Shown here: positions 32,829-45,999 of the stretch, piece after piece
How positions within the stretch are numbered: position 1 is the stretch's first letter
Layout: each line of letters opens with the position of its first letter
NCBI GenBank assembly: GCA_028456385.1
Contig: JALNQF010000012.1
Span: 62,001 to 126,000, forward strand
Direction: 5' to 3'
Length of the DNA stretch: 64,000 bases
From: Ophiosphaerella korrae
Taxonomy: Eukaryota > Ascomycota > Dothideomycetes > Pleosporales > Phaeosphaeriaceae
Notes under the pieces: generated by a model
The model's database searches: none
The model's input: only the letters and a program-made list of their open reading frames with translations
Told to the model about the DNA's origin: nothing
Program-made: the position numbers and the translations under genes

Positions 32829-35800
32829 CTACTTGCTGGCATCATCCATCTCAACGCTTTCATCCTCATTACTGGCATCATCCATCTCATCATCTTCATT
32901 TTCATCTTCATCTTCATCTTCATCAGTGTCATCTACCTTCTCGATAGTCCTAATCTCAGACCCTTTGATCTGGAGTTCAGTGCCACTCCCGGTGCCATTT
33001 TGTTTAGTCATGAAGAAAGCATGATCTTCATTTAGTGGGCGGCCCTGGCATAGGTAACCAATGGGTGTATGCATGATATCCTGACCTTTGCGACGGAGAG
33101 CAAGCCATTCAATCAAGAAGTTGCTTGTTTTTGCTTCTAATAGCTCTGACGCGTTTTCACCAGAGTCACTTTCGAAGTGTTCCTTCAAAAACATAAACTC
33201 TTTGAAGCTCATGTACAACCGTCCTGCGAATAGACCTAACTCGGTTGTGAGCCAAGCTGGTAAATTGTGGGCTTTGGGAAGCGCAGGTAGAGAGTAGTAT
33301 GTCAATGCACTGAAATCAAGCATTTTCTTTGTAACAGGTGCGGAGTATGCGAGCAAGTGAACGATGACAGGAGATTTCTGTTCCCGGAGCGTAAAGATTA
33401 GGAGTTCGGCTTCTTCGGCGATGAGAACCAAAGCTGTTGAGGTAGCGGGACAATAAAGAATCCATTCCACTGGTCGCTGAAAAGAAAAGTTAGTAAATGA
33501 ACCTAAGAAGCAATGAAAGGGTAACCTTACCAGAAAATTATCCATCGTTCTCCGTGTGGCCTCTTTAATTGTTTTCATAAACTCCGCTGAAAGAAACAAT
33601 CGTGATGCCTTGTTCATCGGGTTGAACTTCTTGCCTATGAAGGTGCGTGACACTGCACAAGATATATGCTCGAATCCCTCCTCTCCAGATAGAGTTCCAG
33701 TACGAACGAACTCGGATATAGATAGATGGAGGCCTCCAAACTCGCACGCTTCGTAGTGTATAGGTCGCTGAACTTGACGGACTTCTTCCACCTGAAATTC
33801 GACTTCACGCTCTTGCTCTACTTCTTCTAATGCTGAAGAATACAATGTGCTTTGTTTGCCGTCCGTAATGCGACGCAGTCCGTGGAGTTCATCTTTGAAC
33901 TTCTGGATCTGTGGGAATGTAGCCTTGGAAGACGAGGGTCGGTTGGTGTTGTCTACGAAGCCGCTGTACAGATCCTCTAATGTTTGTTGTTCAGGATGCT
34001 GAAGCACCTTGATATACGCATTCCTGTCATGATTGTTTGAGAGGAAGGCTTTATTCTCCCACGCTGCGGTCGTTCGGTTGCAAAAGTCAATTCCCTGGGA
34101 GATATAGAGACTTTGGAGCTGTTCATTCGCATGACAGGTCTGCTCCAAGAGCCAGCGAACAACATGAGATGAATCAATGATGTCGGTTCCCTTCATCTTG
34201 CAAACGTCAAGAATAGATTGATGCGTTTCGGGAAATGCGAAGAAGGCCAGTGATTGTGTGGTTGCAAGTTGACGGAGGCGCATGGCAGCTAGAATTTCAT
34301 TAGTTCATGTCATCCTATAATGTAATTTTCTACTTACCTTGAACTGTATGGTCTTTTGTCTGGCCAAGGGCTAGGGTTAAGGCTCCTTTGGCATATTGTG
34401 GTAACTTCAAGTCAATTCCACGGGTGTGAGCCTCATCAAGGTAGACAAGACAATCTTGCAAATTATCGGCAAGAGGGGTAGCTAACAAGGGTACTGAAGC
34501 CTTCGATCCATGGCGATACTTAACCCAGGCACGGTTGTCGCTACGAAAGTACACAGCTGCTTGAATCTCGGTGTCTACAGCTAGCCATGCGGTCACCAAT
34601 TCTTCGTTGCTCTTCTCGAGTATAAACGCACCAGCGTCAATAAGGACGCGGATTCCTTGATCTCTCAAATTTTTCAGGAAATCTACCTCTGAAAGCCGCC
34701 TGCCCTCTTTTTCTGCAAGGTGGTACTTTCTATTTCGGGGTTGAAGTAGATAAGTAAGAACTTCCGCATTGGTCTGTTTCAGGCTTGGGAGGTCATCTTG
34801 CTTGATAGTAAGTGGAAGCATCGCTTTGTTGTCGTTGGTTCCACTGAATCCAGTTGTCTTAGCCTTTTGGGCTGTGTTCTGACCAGAACGAATCTGCGAG
34901 AACAACGGTAGGTCCCATCCAGATGCCTGCACTTTGATGGCAAACTGCTTGGCATATAAAGGAAAAACAAAATGATTCATGTAATGATCCAAAACGCTTC
35001 TACTTTTGTGCAGAATCTTCCAGAGTGCTTCAATCTGGCTCTGGTCGTCAACGTTGATGACATTCCAATGATGAAAAGCTTCTGGGAGCTTGTCGCAACC
35101 ACCAGTCCACCTATCATATTCGCTAGAAGGATCTGGTGAAGACAAGACGTGACGAAGAGAGTCACTAAACTGTGCTTGGTTGACTCCTGTGTAATAGAAT
35201 GCCAAGCAAGTGAATATGATTGCAGCATCCGAATGCCCAAACTCAGCTTGCTCAGCAGGGATGCCCTTTGCCTCAAACGGCACTGCAATTGGATCTCTGC
35301 TAGGATGCAGGCCATATTGGACATTCCATCGCTTCTTTAGACAAAGTAGAAGAATACGGTTCCGTAAGAGACCTCGAACCAGGAGCAGGATTTTGGCTGC
35401 TGCATCCTTGTTTACAAATATCGCTGCAGCGTGGTTTAACATTCTCTCGTCGATTTGGTCCTCTACCAAGACTTTGGATATATCGGCCCTGTGACCAATG
35501 GAATTTGAATCTGCGAAACGAAGAAAGGAAGCTCTTCCAGAACAGATCTCGCTCATAATTCTTTTGTGCAAGTCATCTTCTACGTCTGATTGCAGAATGT
35601 GTACCATAGGGAATCCATTATCACGCTTGATCACCTCTATTCCTCGCGGATAGAGACGCTGAAGGTCCGGTAGGTGATCTCTCACGAGGGAGAGGAGCGA
35701 TTGTACTACTGTCCATCGATGAGGGTGCCCGTCCACGGTGGTTAATTGACCGCTTGGGTATATCAGTTGTGTTTTTACCGCCAAAGACACGTCTGACTCG

Positions 35801-38800
35801 TCTAAAACGTCTCTACACGTCGAATCCAACCATGATTGGAAATTGATCATTTCTCTTGCGAGATCCATTTTACAGCTGGCTAGGTGTTGAAGACCGCTCA
35901 GTTTGTAGGATAGAACATGTTCGGGTGCATTTAAAATGACACCACGACAGAGAAGCATGTCTCGGTGGAGAGCCTGATAAAGTTTGAGTACCTCCGAGTC
36001 GAGCCTGGTACGCCGAGAAAAGGGGATGTGTAGAATTTTTCGTCCGACTAAACCTCCGAGCCGAGACTGGATCATCTGCGCCGTTGATAGTAGTAGTGGC
36101 TTTGGTACGATTAAGCGTACAAGCTGATGTCCATCCCCTAAAATTGCCATCGCCATAGGCACAATACAGGAGGTCTTTCCTGTATATACGGTCAGAAAAT
36201 CGGTCGTATTAGGGGAGCTTTCTAAACTTACCTTTTCCCATGTTCAGTTGCAAAACCGTGTTTCCTCCCGATTCTGGAGCGATAATTGCGCGTGCGACAT
36301 CGATCTGTTCTTGCCGAATCATAATATCACTGTCAATCTCTAAGAGAAGCCAATCGGGATAATCCATGGGGTCCCAATTCTCATGACCCTTGTTGCCGAG
36401 TTCCTCCTGTAATCGAGTGGGTTTAGCGTGATAGAGAAGGTTCCGGATTCTCAAAAGCCGCTGCAGCTCTGCAACGAGAATGCCATACGATATGATTGCT
36501 TCTTTGATACCCCTACCGAAATTTTGGCCCAAACTAGACCTCAACTGCTCCAATAGTTCTATTGGTGAATTGCACGGCCAAAGTTTTCCTAGCTCAAGCC
36601 ATTGGAAACGACCTTCGCCCATAGACAATGCGGTGCGTATTTGAGTAAAACACTTTTTTTGCATTTCACGAGCCTCTTTGATCTTTCTATCCACTATTAC
36701 CATGTTTGGTGGAGTGTAAGTAGGCGGAATCTGATGATTGCTCATTTCAAGTGCTTCAAGGCTGGCAGCTAAATCGTTACTGTATTTCCATCTGAGTGTG
36801 TTCGACGGTGACGCGAAGTATGATAGAATTTTCTGTAACTCCAAAACCTCGCTGGAACGCGTGCTTGTACTCGAGGGGGCATTGAGGGAAGTGGCAAGCT
36901 CTGCACTGAAAGCGAGCTTCATGCTGATAGCGTTGCCCAGGCCTGAAATGTTGTCTTTTGCCAGCAGATCTTCAGCAACGAGCGGAATGACACGTTTACA
37001 GCGAGGCGTATAATCAGGCTCCTGTAATAATCGCCAAGCGGATGGCAAATATTCAAGAGTAGACCCTGGGTAGCGCGCTAAGGTGCTTTCAACTTGCATA
37101 ACATAGTCAGAAAGCCGCAAGTTCTGATGCAATCGACGCCACTCGAGAACAACTCGCTCCAGTGCTAGACTGCCATCAATTAAATCTTCGTCAAAGCCAT
37201 CCAAAGTTATATCTTCGTTGGGCCACTGATCTAAAAAGTGCTGTGCTAGTCGTTTTCCCTCGGCCTCGCATTGCTTTCGATTGGTCTCCTGCACCGCGGT
37301 AACTTTCTTTGTTGGCTTTTTGGGCAAGTCAACAGCGATTGCTTGGAAGAGTGAGTTAGAAGTTGGCAGCTCATTCAATCGGAATTGATTGAAGGATAGA
37401 CAAGTTGGTGGCTTCATCTCCTTTAATTTTGGCAGCGAAGCAAAGGCGGCTAGGATCTTGATCACATTGATATCAACTTTTGGAATCAATGTCATCAAGC
37501 TGAGTCGAAATATCAAGCTGTATGAGTCTTGGGAATCGGAGCCACGACAAATATTCACGACATCGCCGAACTGCTCATCAATATTTTTCTCCGTCAAGTC
37601 ACTCAAACTGGCTGGTGTAATCTCAGTCGAGCCGTGAAATCCGCCAATAAGAGGCCAACTTTGGAGAATTTCTGATAGCTTACGCGTTGTGTTGATGCTG
37701 AATGGCCTTGTTTGGAGAAGCTTTGCTATTTGGAAGACCCTGATTGCTTGCATCGATCCGGTCTGTTGACCACGAGATTTGTATGTTTGATCAATGCTAA
37801 GGTCACGGAACATATTGGCGTCGCTGACCCTTTTGTAATTACGAGATTGTACTATGCCACGTTCGCGAAGATGGGTTGGATTTGACTTATCTGTCACTTT
37901 GCCATCTTGGTTATTCGCTGAAAATACTTGAAGTTGTTCAGATCTAGTGACCACGCTCTGAATGAGATCCTCAAATACGTCATCTTGAATGGTCATCGTC
38001 ATTTCGGTACTCCATAGCACACTCTGTAGGTCTCTTTTATCTTTTGGATAGTATTCTCGCGCTGGGCTTAGACCGCGAATGTTGTCGAGAATACAGGTGG
38101 CGTAGTCGGATAGGGGCATCCAAGGCTGGGAACATCCTGATCTAAGGATTTCCACAGCTTCCTCGGTACCAGTATGTCCAGTAAGTGGATCAGGAATGAC
38201 AAAAGAGGTAAATGCATGGAATTGCGCTTTTGCATAAAGAAGACGCGGCTCAGGCGGACAAGACAGGCGTCCGAGTACATCGTCGATACCGAACCTTGCA
38301 TATGCATCAGACCTAGCTGCTTGTACTGCAACATGCATTCCTTGGCGTTTGATGAAAATATCTCCCCATGGAGCGATGATACTTCGACGTTGATGAACTT
38401 TCACGTGTCGGAGTACAATCTTACTGCTAAATCCATACAAAGTGCCTGCATCTTGATTTGGGTCAATCTCCTCTCCAAGTTGTCGACACTCGAGAAGACC
38501 TTTATTATTGACGAAAAATGACAACTCTAAATGTCGGAGCTCGACGGATAACTTTCCTTTAGGCGGCTGGAAGATCGTTATATACCGTGGATCTTCGAAG
38601 TCGCGGAAAATGCCGGAAACCTTTTTGGCCACGTGGGAATTTGGGTCCACCAAGTGGGAACCTTTGTTACGGAATGCTGTCCTTGACTTCATGTCGATGA
38701 CCCAGTTGTTTTGCTTCTTTACCCACTGTGCATCCACGCGTCGCACATCAATGGAATGATGTTTCAAGTTCAACCAGTGGCTGCAGTTCTCAATTAGGCC

Positions 38801-41800
38801 GTAAGGGATGTCAGTATCACCATTAGATCCAGAAAAGACCTTTCCTGGTATGTATTCCAAGAGACCTTCAGGACCTAACGCACGGATAACAACAATTTTG
38901 CCTCGCATGCCGAAGTGAACTTCATAACCATCCTTTGGTGTGGCCATAGCATGAGACATGCCACACTCCGTAGAAGGAAATGTCAGGAGATGGGCATCAC
39001 CGAAAAGAGTTTTCACCTCTTTGGACTCTCGTATATCACGAGGTAATCTTCCCATGGGTTTGTGATCGACTAGCAAATGTCCTTCTATGAAGTTGTAATG
39101 TACAGTTTGTGAATGTGTAGAATGCTTCGATGTACTTTTCATAGTCGTTACAACCCATCGGCCGTTATGGGTTGAGCACTTCTGCCATTCCGCAAAGACC
39201 TTTGAATTCAAGAACCAAGATGCATTGATAGCCGTGCTGATGCTTCCGGGCCAGGCGAGAATTGAATGCATTATGTTGGATCGAATTCCGTAAGCCATCT
39301 TCGCATCTCGAATCAGCATGCTCTTGAGATTTGGTGACAATTTCGCGATATCGACAAGGAGATTCTCCTGGAGCGCTAATGAAGCTTGAACAAAAACCAC
39401 TAGGTCATCCTGCGATAATGCCTGGTCGGATTCTATGAAGACAGAGAATGTCCTCCGGCAAAGCAATGCCGCGAAGAAGGCATACTGTGCAGCTTTCTTT
39501 GCTGTAGATGCTTCTCCTGAAGGGGCCCTGACATGGGTCTGAAGTTGCGTGAACCATTCCCAAGTAGCTTTGCGGGCCTCTTTCAAAAGATGCAATGCTG
39601 ATTTCTTTGAAGATGACAATGTAAAAAGCCTTAGAATAAGAGTAATCAGCATCTCCATACAGTGTGTTTCCCGCCAGTTGGAAGTGATAGAGCGCAAGCG
39701 ATCCTTGATCAGTTCGGACAAACGATCGCAGAACAAAGAATCCTCGAAGACTACATGGGCGTCTCGAAGAGAACCGGATTCATAGTTTGTTGATCCAGCT
39801 TGCACAGCGAGATGGCTGAAGGTTTTCACTGTGCTTTCGTCGCTGAAGTTCAGATCTGACGAGCCCAACGCCACCAACATGGTAAGCCATCGACGAGTAC
39901 TGTCGGCTAATAGCCTTTGATAAGCGGCATACTCATGAACAGACATTTTTCGTGGACATTTACTTTCGGAGGCAACGATTTCGAAGGAGGTTGGTCCGCT
40001 GATTTCGGTTGGTGGGTGGTTTGACTTGGGCATAACGAAATTTCGAAGTTCTGTCGGAACGTGAACACCACATAGATGCTGAAACGTCAAAGGCTTGACA
40101 AGATCCTTCACCCAAGTGTCTGACGCTCTGTCAAACAAATAGAAGGTTAACCCGTTCGGATATAGAACATCAGACTCTGAGGCCTTCATCCTCTGCTTCG
40201 ACACTTTGTAGTGAGTTCCCAGGAATGATTTTGTCGTAGAAGCAATCGTAATTCCAGTTGATAAATTTTGTCCATATTTTTTGAATGGAGAGTAATCTTT
40301 CAATAATTGGACCGGGGATGTTCGCAATGTAGGCTCACTAGGATGAGCTAGCTGAAGAATTTTCCAGGTTACATTGCGGTACGCTGAGAAACAGCTTGGG
40401 ATACCAAGCTCGAACACTGTTGCCGCAGCCTGAACTGCATTTTCCGGGAGATAATCTTCGTGTGCAGCAATCTTCATTCGGTTCCGGATGCGCCAATGCC
40501 AACACTTCGTGCATCCTTTCACGTTCCTCGAGCCATCTTGATTGTACGTACAGACACATGTTCCTCCAGAGATCTCTGCGGAAAGGTCATCAAACTCTGT
40601 GCACCACGTTTCCAGCTCAGTTTTTTTCATTCGCCGTGACTTATCAGATGCCTTTTGTATCTGATCAAGCAGTCCTTGCATCACCTCAGACTGTGAAGCA
40701 TATCGAACTACAAAACTAATTTTTCCCGGCTCAGACAGGATGGTTTCTTGATATTTGCACTTTTCATTTCTGTCTCGGAGATACTTCTGGATAGCATGGA
40801 GTCGGTGCATCTCTGAAGCGTTAGGAAGGTGTAATGCGTTCAAAAGCTCCGGGCTGAAAACCGGACGATACTCTCGAAGAAGAGGGATGCTTTCGATCAC
40901 AAGTTTGTCAAGCTTCACCCACAGCGTGAATATGCTCAGGATGAAGATAGACAGTTGCGTTGGGTTCGAGTCGTATGCAGTCCCAACAGCTTCAAACAAT
41001 TCGAATATCGACCCAGCCAGCTTTGTGCAACACGATTGAAGTGTTGGTGTTGTCCAGGACAGGGAAGTTTCATCCATTTCAATCTCATCTTCACGCTGTG
41101 CCAATCGGAAATACAGGTCGGTAAAATTCTCAACCTGTTCAATCGTACTGTCGTGCAAGGCGGGGAGTTCAAGCGACATTGCGCCTCTGTTCTGCGAACG
41201 TGGCAGATTCAATATGTCCTGGATGTAACATCCACTGTTTGGGAGCTTAAGGCACTGGTCTTCTTCGTTCGCTCGTGCTGGGAGGAGAGGAATATGCCTA
41301 GTTGTAGCTCGCTTGAATGCCTCCCAAGCTGACTCTACAGAGTTTGTCGCGCGAGTGATACTCTCTTTTAGAAGCGGTCCGACAGCTCGGAAAAGGGACT
41401 CGTATGTCGTAGTGGAAATGTGTTTCTCTTGCTCAAGTTTCGCAAGGCGACGACAGATCTTGCCTCTAAGCGTAAATGTCATTTCGGGCGCTAGCTGACC
41501 AGGACATTCATCGAGAAGCTGTACAAGTAATGTAGTAACAAGGAACTTGTAGTAGACCCTGCCAACTTCGTATCCAAGAGATATTTGAAGCTGTCTCTCT
41601 ACACAGACGCGGAGTACAAGCCAGAATGGTAACCTTCTCCACGGGAACTCAGCAGCAACAATGTTTACATCATCGCGAACCCTCTTTCTGAATGGTGCGG
41701 TATTGCCATCAACTGTAGACCCAATTGCCTCAATCAGAGGTATGAGGAGGTGTGTTACAAGTGCTGGGCTCGTTGTATCGCGGGCTTCAACGACAGGAGT

Positions 41801-42410
41801 TTGTGCTTTCGTGATAAGAGCCTGGAACTGCCGCAGGGACTCCATGCTGCCTTTTTCGAGGAAATCGGCCAGTGGGTCCTGGAATGAAGGCTTCTCAAAC
41901 TCACTGAGAGTCATCATTGCTGCGCAGTCAGGAAAGTCCCAAAGGAGGGCACTTTTACTGGCAAGCACATCAGCAGAGGGTGGTGATGTTTCGAATGCCT
42001 CAAATATGACGATATCTGTTCCCTCACTAGCACTTGTTAGCTAATTGTTATATGCTTTGAATGATAAGATTTATTTCGTACCTGACAGCACGTCGGATGA
42101 TGAGTGCGGCATTCTGCTCTGTGACGTGAAGGAATAGTGGCTGACCAAGTGTGAGACGTTGAAACTCTGCTATAAGCAACTGCTTGTCAAGACGGCCAAG
42201 GTGATGCATTATCTGGCAGCTTCGGAGAGATTTTTGAAGCCTTAACCAGAGAAACGGCTCGTCATCACAGGCCAGCTTGCCTAAGGTGACTGTGGCATGG
42301 ATCAGCCGGGCAATGATGTTACGACTGATTTCGTCGATGTCGGCGTCTTGCTTGCCTGGCACTTGAGGCGGCAAGACCAGGTGATTGAACACGCTGGCAA
42401 CGGATGCCAT
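32829..42410 (-). CDS. Giant DUF3638/DUF3645-type protein with P-loop-like motif
   Basis: Five exons, 42410-42082, 42026-36232, 36179-34338, 34288-33531 and 33476-32829, give 3,123 residues, the usual size of this family. The N-terminal part (SEGTDIVIFEAFETSP) resembles the DUF6606 region. A Cys-rich segment near 500 has CVCTYNQDGSRNVKGCTKC. The DUF3638 region starts with LQLNMGKGKTSCIVP (GKGKT at about 2040-2044, a Walker-A-like loop) and continues LVRLIVPKPLLLSTAQMI. The DUF3645-like signature is VLIDAGAFILEKSNEELVTAWL near 2530. The C-terminal 45 residues are extremely acidic with a duplicated EMDDAS motif. Start chosen at MASVASVF; an upstream in-frame ATG at 42497 exists. Biochemical function is not established for the family; the motif suggests nucleotide binding. 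Confidence 0.88.
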
Positions 42411-44452
42411 AGTGCTAAGTGTTGCGGAAGTCGACCTCGTAAGTGTATAGATGTGACAGATGGATGCGGGTGGTGGTAGAAAGGTAGAAAGGTGCAAAGG
42501 TGCTAAGAGTCTAAATGTTTGCTATGCGGCTTTAGCGTGGCGAAAATTTTCTTACGCGTCGAATTTATGTCACTATCCGGTGAATGTAACGCAAAATGAA
42601 GCACAACAGCGGTGAAACTAAGCGCGGATGGGGAGTAGTGAAAGATAGGGAGTGTTGAAAGTTTTTTGTAATATGACTAGCACCGTACAAAGGTACCAGC
42701 CTTATGAAATGCATGCCCGCACTTCAAACGGACCCGTGGCTGGTAGGTGAAAGGGGCTAAGTCACGTGCCCTAACCCAATTCTAAACAGCAGCACCTCAT
42801 TTCAGTTTCAAAGCGATTTTTTGCGACAGTGAACTGATTGTAATTCTGCGAACGGAGCTTGCGATTGGATTTGAAAGGATGTAGGAGTTGGGCTTTTGTA
42901 CACAAGCGGATGAGTGAGGGCTGCCAAGTGTAATTCGTCTCACAGTGCTCATTGCGTTCATATTCAATATCCAGTAAACTCCTGGGTAGATAGAAGAGAT
43001 TCTGTGACACGTGTCGCTATAAGTATGTGGTCCCGGAGCGTCAAAGTTCAGAAGTGGCGGTAATGTCAGAAGGCCGGTGCTCATATAATAATCTCAAAAC
43101 TCAATTCAGGTGTGATTCGCACACACCAATCCTGACTGGTTGGTATTAGTACCATAGGTGAGATAAATTTTGATCTCAACATGTTTCCCTAATTGGTAAA
43201 TATTAGTATCGCGAAGGAATAGTTGCAATCGGTGAGCGTACTTAAGTAATACCAGGAATAACTATGAAATAAGCTACACTGTCATAGCCTCTCTCGGGTT
43301 CTTACCTTGAACTAATTCTATGTGAGAACGCATTTGTTACCCGCATTAAAAAATACTAAGGCAACATGTCTTCTGTCTCAAGGAACCCACTGGAAAGCGA
43401 TACTTACATTACATCCACAATAAAATCCACCGCCCTACCGATCATTCTTTCTCTATTTGTCTCAACTCTCTTCAAAAGTCTCTACTACAAATTTAACTTG
43501 CTTCTCTCACCCTCAGTGGCCGATACCTTGTTCTGCGCTTCGCGTTACTGATATCAAACATCCTGGGTAAATACAACCTCCCTTCCGCGGTTCCACAGTC
43601 CCGAAGTACAGCCACACAAGTGGCTAGGGTTATCTGCCATCAGGTTCTAGCGATATCGATTCAGAGGAGCCATGAATTGATGAGAATTCTGCCACTGCTG
43701 ACTTGGAGACGGCAGCGGCAGGCGTTTGTGGTTTGCGGGGACAACTATTTACCCTACTACGATATATTTGTAGGTGTGGTATACTATTTATTCGGGTTCA
43801 GGGCAGTAGAGCTGGTTGACTGCCGCGCTTATACCATAGATCTAAGTAGGTTTTGGTTTCGGTGATGTTGACGTGCTTGAAAACATGGATGGGATCTGTA
43901 TAACATATTGGAGCAGTCGAAGCGAATCCCCAGACTTCATGACATCCCCTTAGATGTAGTTGGCATTTGGGATAAAATGGGGTTTGACACTGATGTCGAA
44001 GACAGCGACAGTGACAGTTCAGCTTCAAGGCTCTCTTTGACAAGGTGTTATGACCTGTCCGGTGACCATAATAAGATCCATCCAACCTGCATTGCCAGCC
44101 CATGATATCGGCTGAAACATCAACTGAAGGTACACGTTGTACGTTTAAATACACTTGGGCTGCATATAAGGCGTCCGGTATGGCGTTATTTGTATGTTGC
44201 GCCACACCTGAACCAGCTTAGCATTTGCAACGCATTTCAAAGCGAGCATTTGTGATTGGCTGATTTGGACGGGGCTTATCAGCATTCAAAAAGGATCTGG
44301 AACTTGAAATTGAATCCTCTTGAAGTCAAAAAGCAAGCTTCGTATCAACACGACAAGGCAAACATAAAACAAGTGATAAGAATATGCATTTCAGCTTTTC
44401 TCATGACTATATACAATCATTACTATTAACGTGCAATCATCACAACGCTTTT
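42411..44452. other. Intergenic, 2 kb, only small doubtful ORFs
   Basis: Contains a 61-codon ORF at 43366-43551 (plus) with a good ATG context and one hydrophobic segment (LPIILSLFVSTLF), a plus-strand ORF at 43908-44105 with an acidic Ser/Asp run (DVEDSDSDSSAS), and an overlapping Cys-rich minus-strand ORF at 43798-44205. None has recognisable similarity, and they overlap each other, so I do not call any as a gene. A promoter for the giant gene must lie at the left end. Confidence 0.4.
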
Positions 44453-45999
44453 TTAATGCTGGCCAAAGTACTTGCCCTTGCCACGGCCCCAAGTGGGCTT
44501 GACAACGAACGCACCACGATCAATCGTGTTGATGACGGTATATCCGCTGGGGAAGTTGAAATGCGACCATGTGCCACCGCCCCAAAGAGCGTCACCACCG
44601 CCGGGCTTGACGTCATCAGCAGGGAAAGTGTCGAAGTAGCCGATTTCCTCGACCTTGGAGCCATCGGGGGAACGGGGGATGGAGCTGACGTCGAGGATAC
44701 GGAGGCCGGATTGGTAGTTTGATTGGAAGGCGAGACCGTCAATGACAAATTGGTTGTGGTCGACCATGCGGGTGGTAGCCTTGTAGTAGCCTGTGACCTT
44801 GGGTTGTTCGAGGTTCTGGATGTCCCAGATGTAGGTTACGGCGAAACCGTCCTTGGCCGGGGAGTCGACAGCAGTGCGGTTGGGGTCGATTTGGCCCTCA
44901 TCGAGCTCGTCGTCCATGACGAGATGGGTCTGCCAGAATTCATCGATGACCCAGCCTTGATGGGTGTAAGAGGCGCCCTTGTAAGGCGTGCGAGAGATGA
45001 CGGAAGCTGCACCGACACCCTTCTTGTTAGTGACATCGTAGATGGTCAGGCTGTCCTCGTTGTAACCATAGCAGATGTCACGGCCGTAGTACTTCTTGTG
45101 GGGACCACGGTACACAATGCACTGCGCATCGTGTGTGTAGCCATCCTGGGGAGCGCAACCCTCGACGTAGGGCTTGTTCAGATCGTCAGTGTTGACGAAG
45201 ATGGGGCCACCAGCACAAGTGTCATTGCGTCCGGGACGTCCACCACAGCCCAACGCAACGACATAGTTCTTCTCTTCATTCGCGCGAACGGTGTGCGAAC
45301 GTCCGGCAACACCTTGAATGAGGTTCACCCAAGCAATATCAGTCTTGATATCAAACGTCTTGGGGTTCTTTGGTGAGAGCTGGAGGACTTTCTTCCAGTC
45401 GAAGAACTGGAGACCGTGACCAATGCCCTCGGATCCTATAACGAGATGATCCTTGATGGTTTGCATCTCACGCCAGATGACGGAATCATTTTGAGCTGGA
45501 AGACGACCAAGGTACTCAAGCTGGCCATCCTTGGTCACCTCGGCGAAAGCAGCGCCGTAGGTCTGGCCGATAGCAATGAACTCGCGCCCCTTGTGGGTCC
45601 ATCCCCAGGAGCCGGAGCCTTCACCGACAGAATCGCCGAGCTCAGCATGCGTCTTGAAGTCGTACATGTCCTAAAGCGGAATCAGCGAACCGAAGCAACG
45701 TGGTACGTAGTACCATTTCTTACAATGTTCTTGCATTTATACGTCTGGTCCGCATCACCTTTGACAGCCTCAACGCGACCGTCCTTGCAAGGGATCTTGC
45801 CCCCCTGGGCGCGCTTCTTGGAAAAGTCTTTCCACCTGTTGTTGTCGAACTTTCCAGCGGCGCGCTGTTGGGCCCACTGCGCCTCCTTTGCGGACATCAT
45901 CAAGTCCATGACCTCACCAGAGGCATATTCCTCATGTGTGAAGCCAGAGGCTGATGCCAAAGGCACCAGCGCTGCCGTTGCGAGAGTTGACCACTTCAT
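44453..45999 (-). CDS. Secreted choice-of-anchor B / LVIVD-repeat-like protein
   Basis: Exons 45999-45724 and 45670-44453 (53-bp intron) give 497 residues. The N terminus MKWSTLATAALVPLASASG is a classical signal peptide. The body is beta-propeller-like with regularly spaced units: SWGWTHKGREFIAIGQ, GLQFFDWKKVLQL, GYTHDAQCIVYRGP, SLTIYDVTNKK, SYTHQGWVIDEFWQTHLVMDDE and VDHNQFVIDGLAFQSNYQSG, ending in a YGFDTFP-type region (IGYFDTFPADD) and RGAFVVKPT. This order matches proteins annotated as choice-of-anchor B domain / LVIVD-repeat proteins in bacteria and fungi. Seven or more Cys suit an extracellular protein. Exact role is unknown. Confidence 0.8.

Noticed and set aside
43798..44205. Cys-rich 135-codon minus-strand ORF as a small secreted effector
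   Set aside because: No signal peptide at its N terminus, and an overlapping opposite-strand ORF looks equally protein-like; unsupported.
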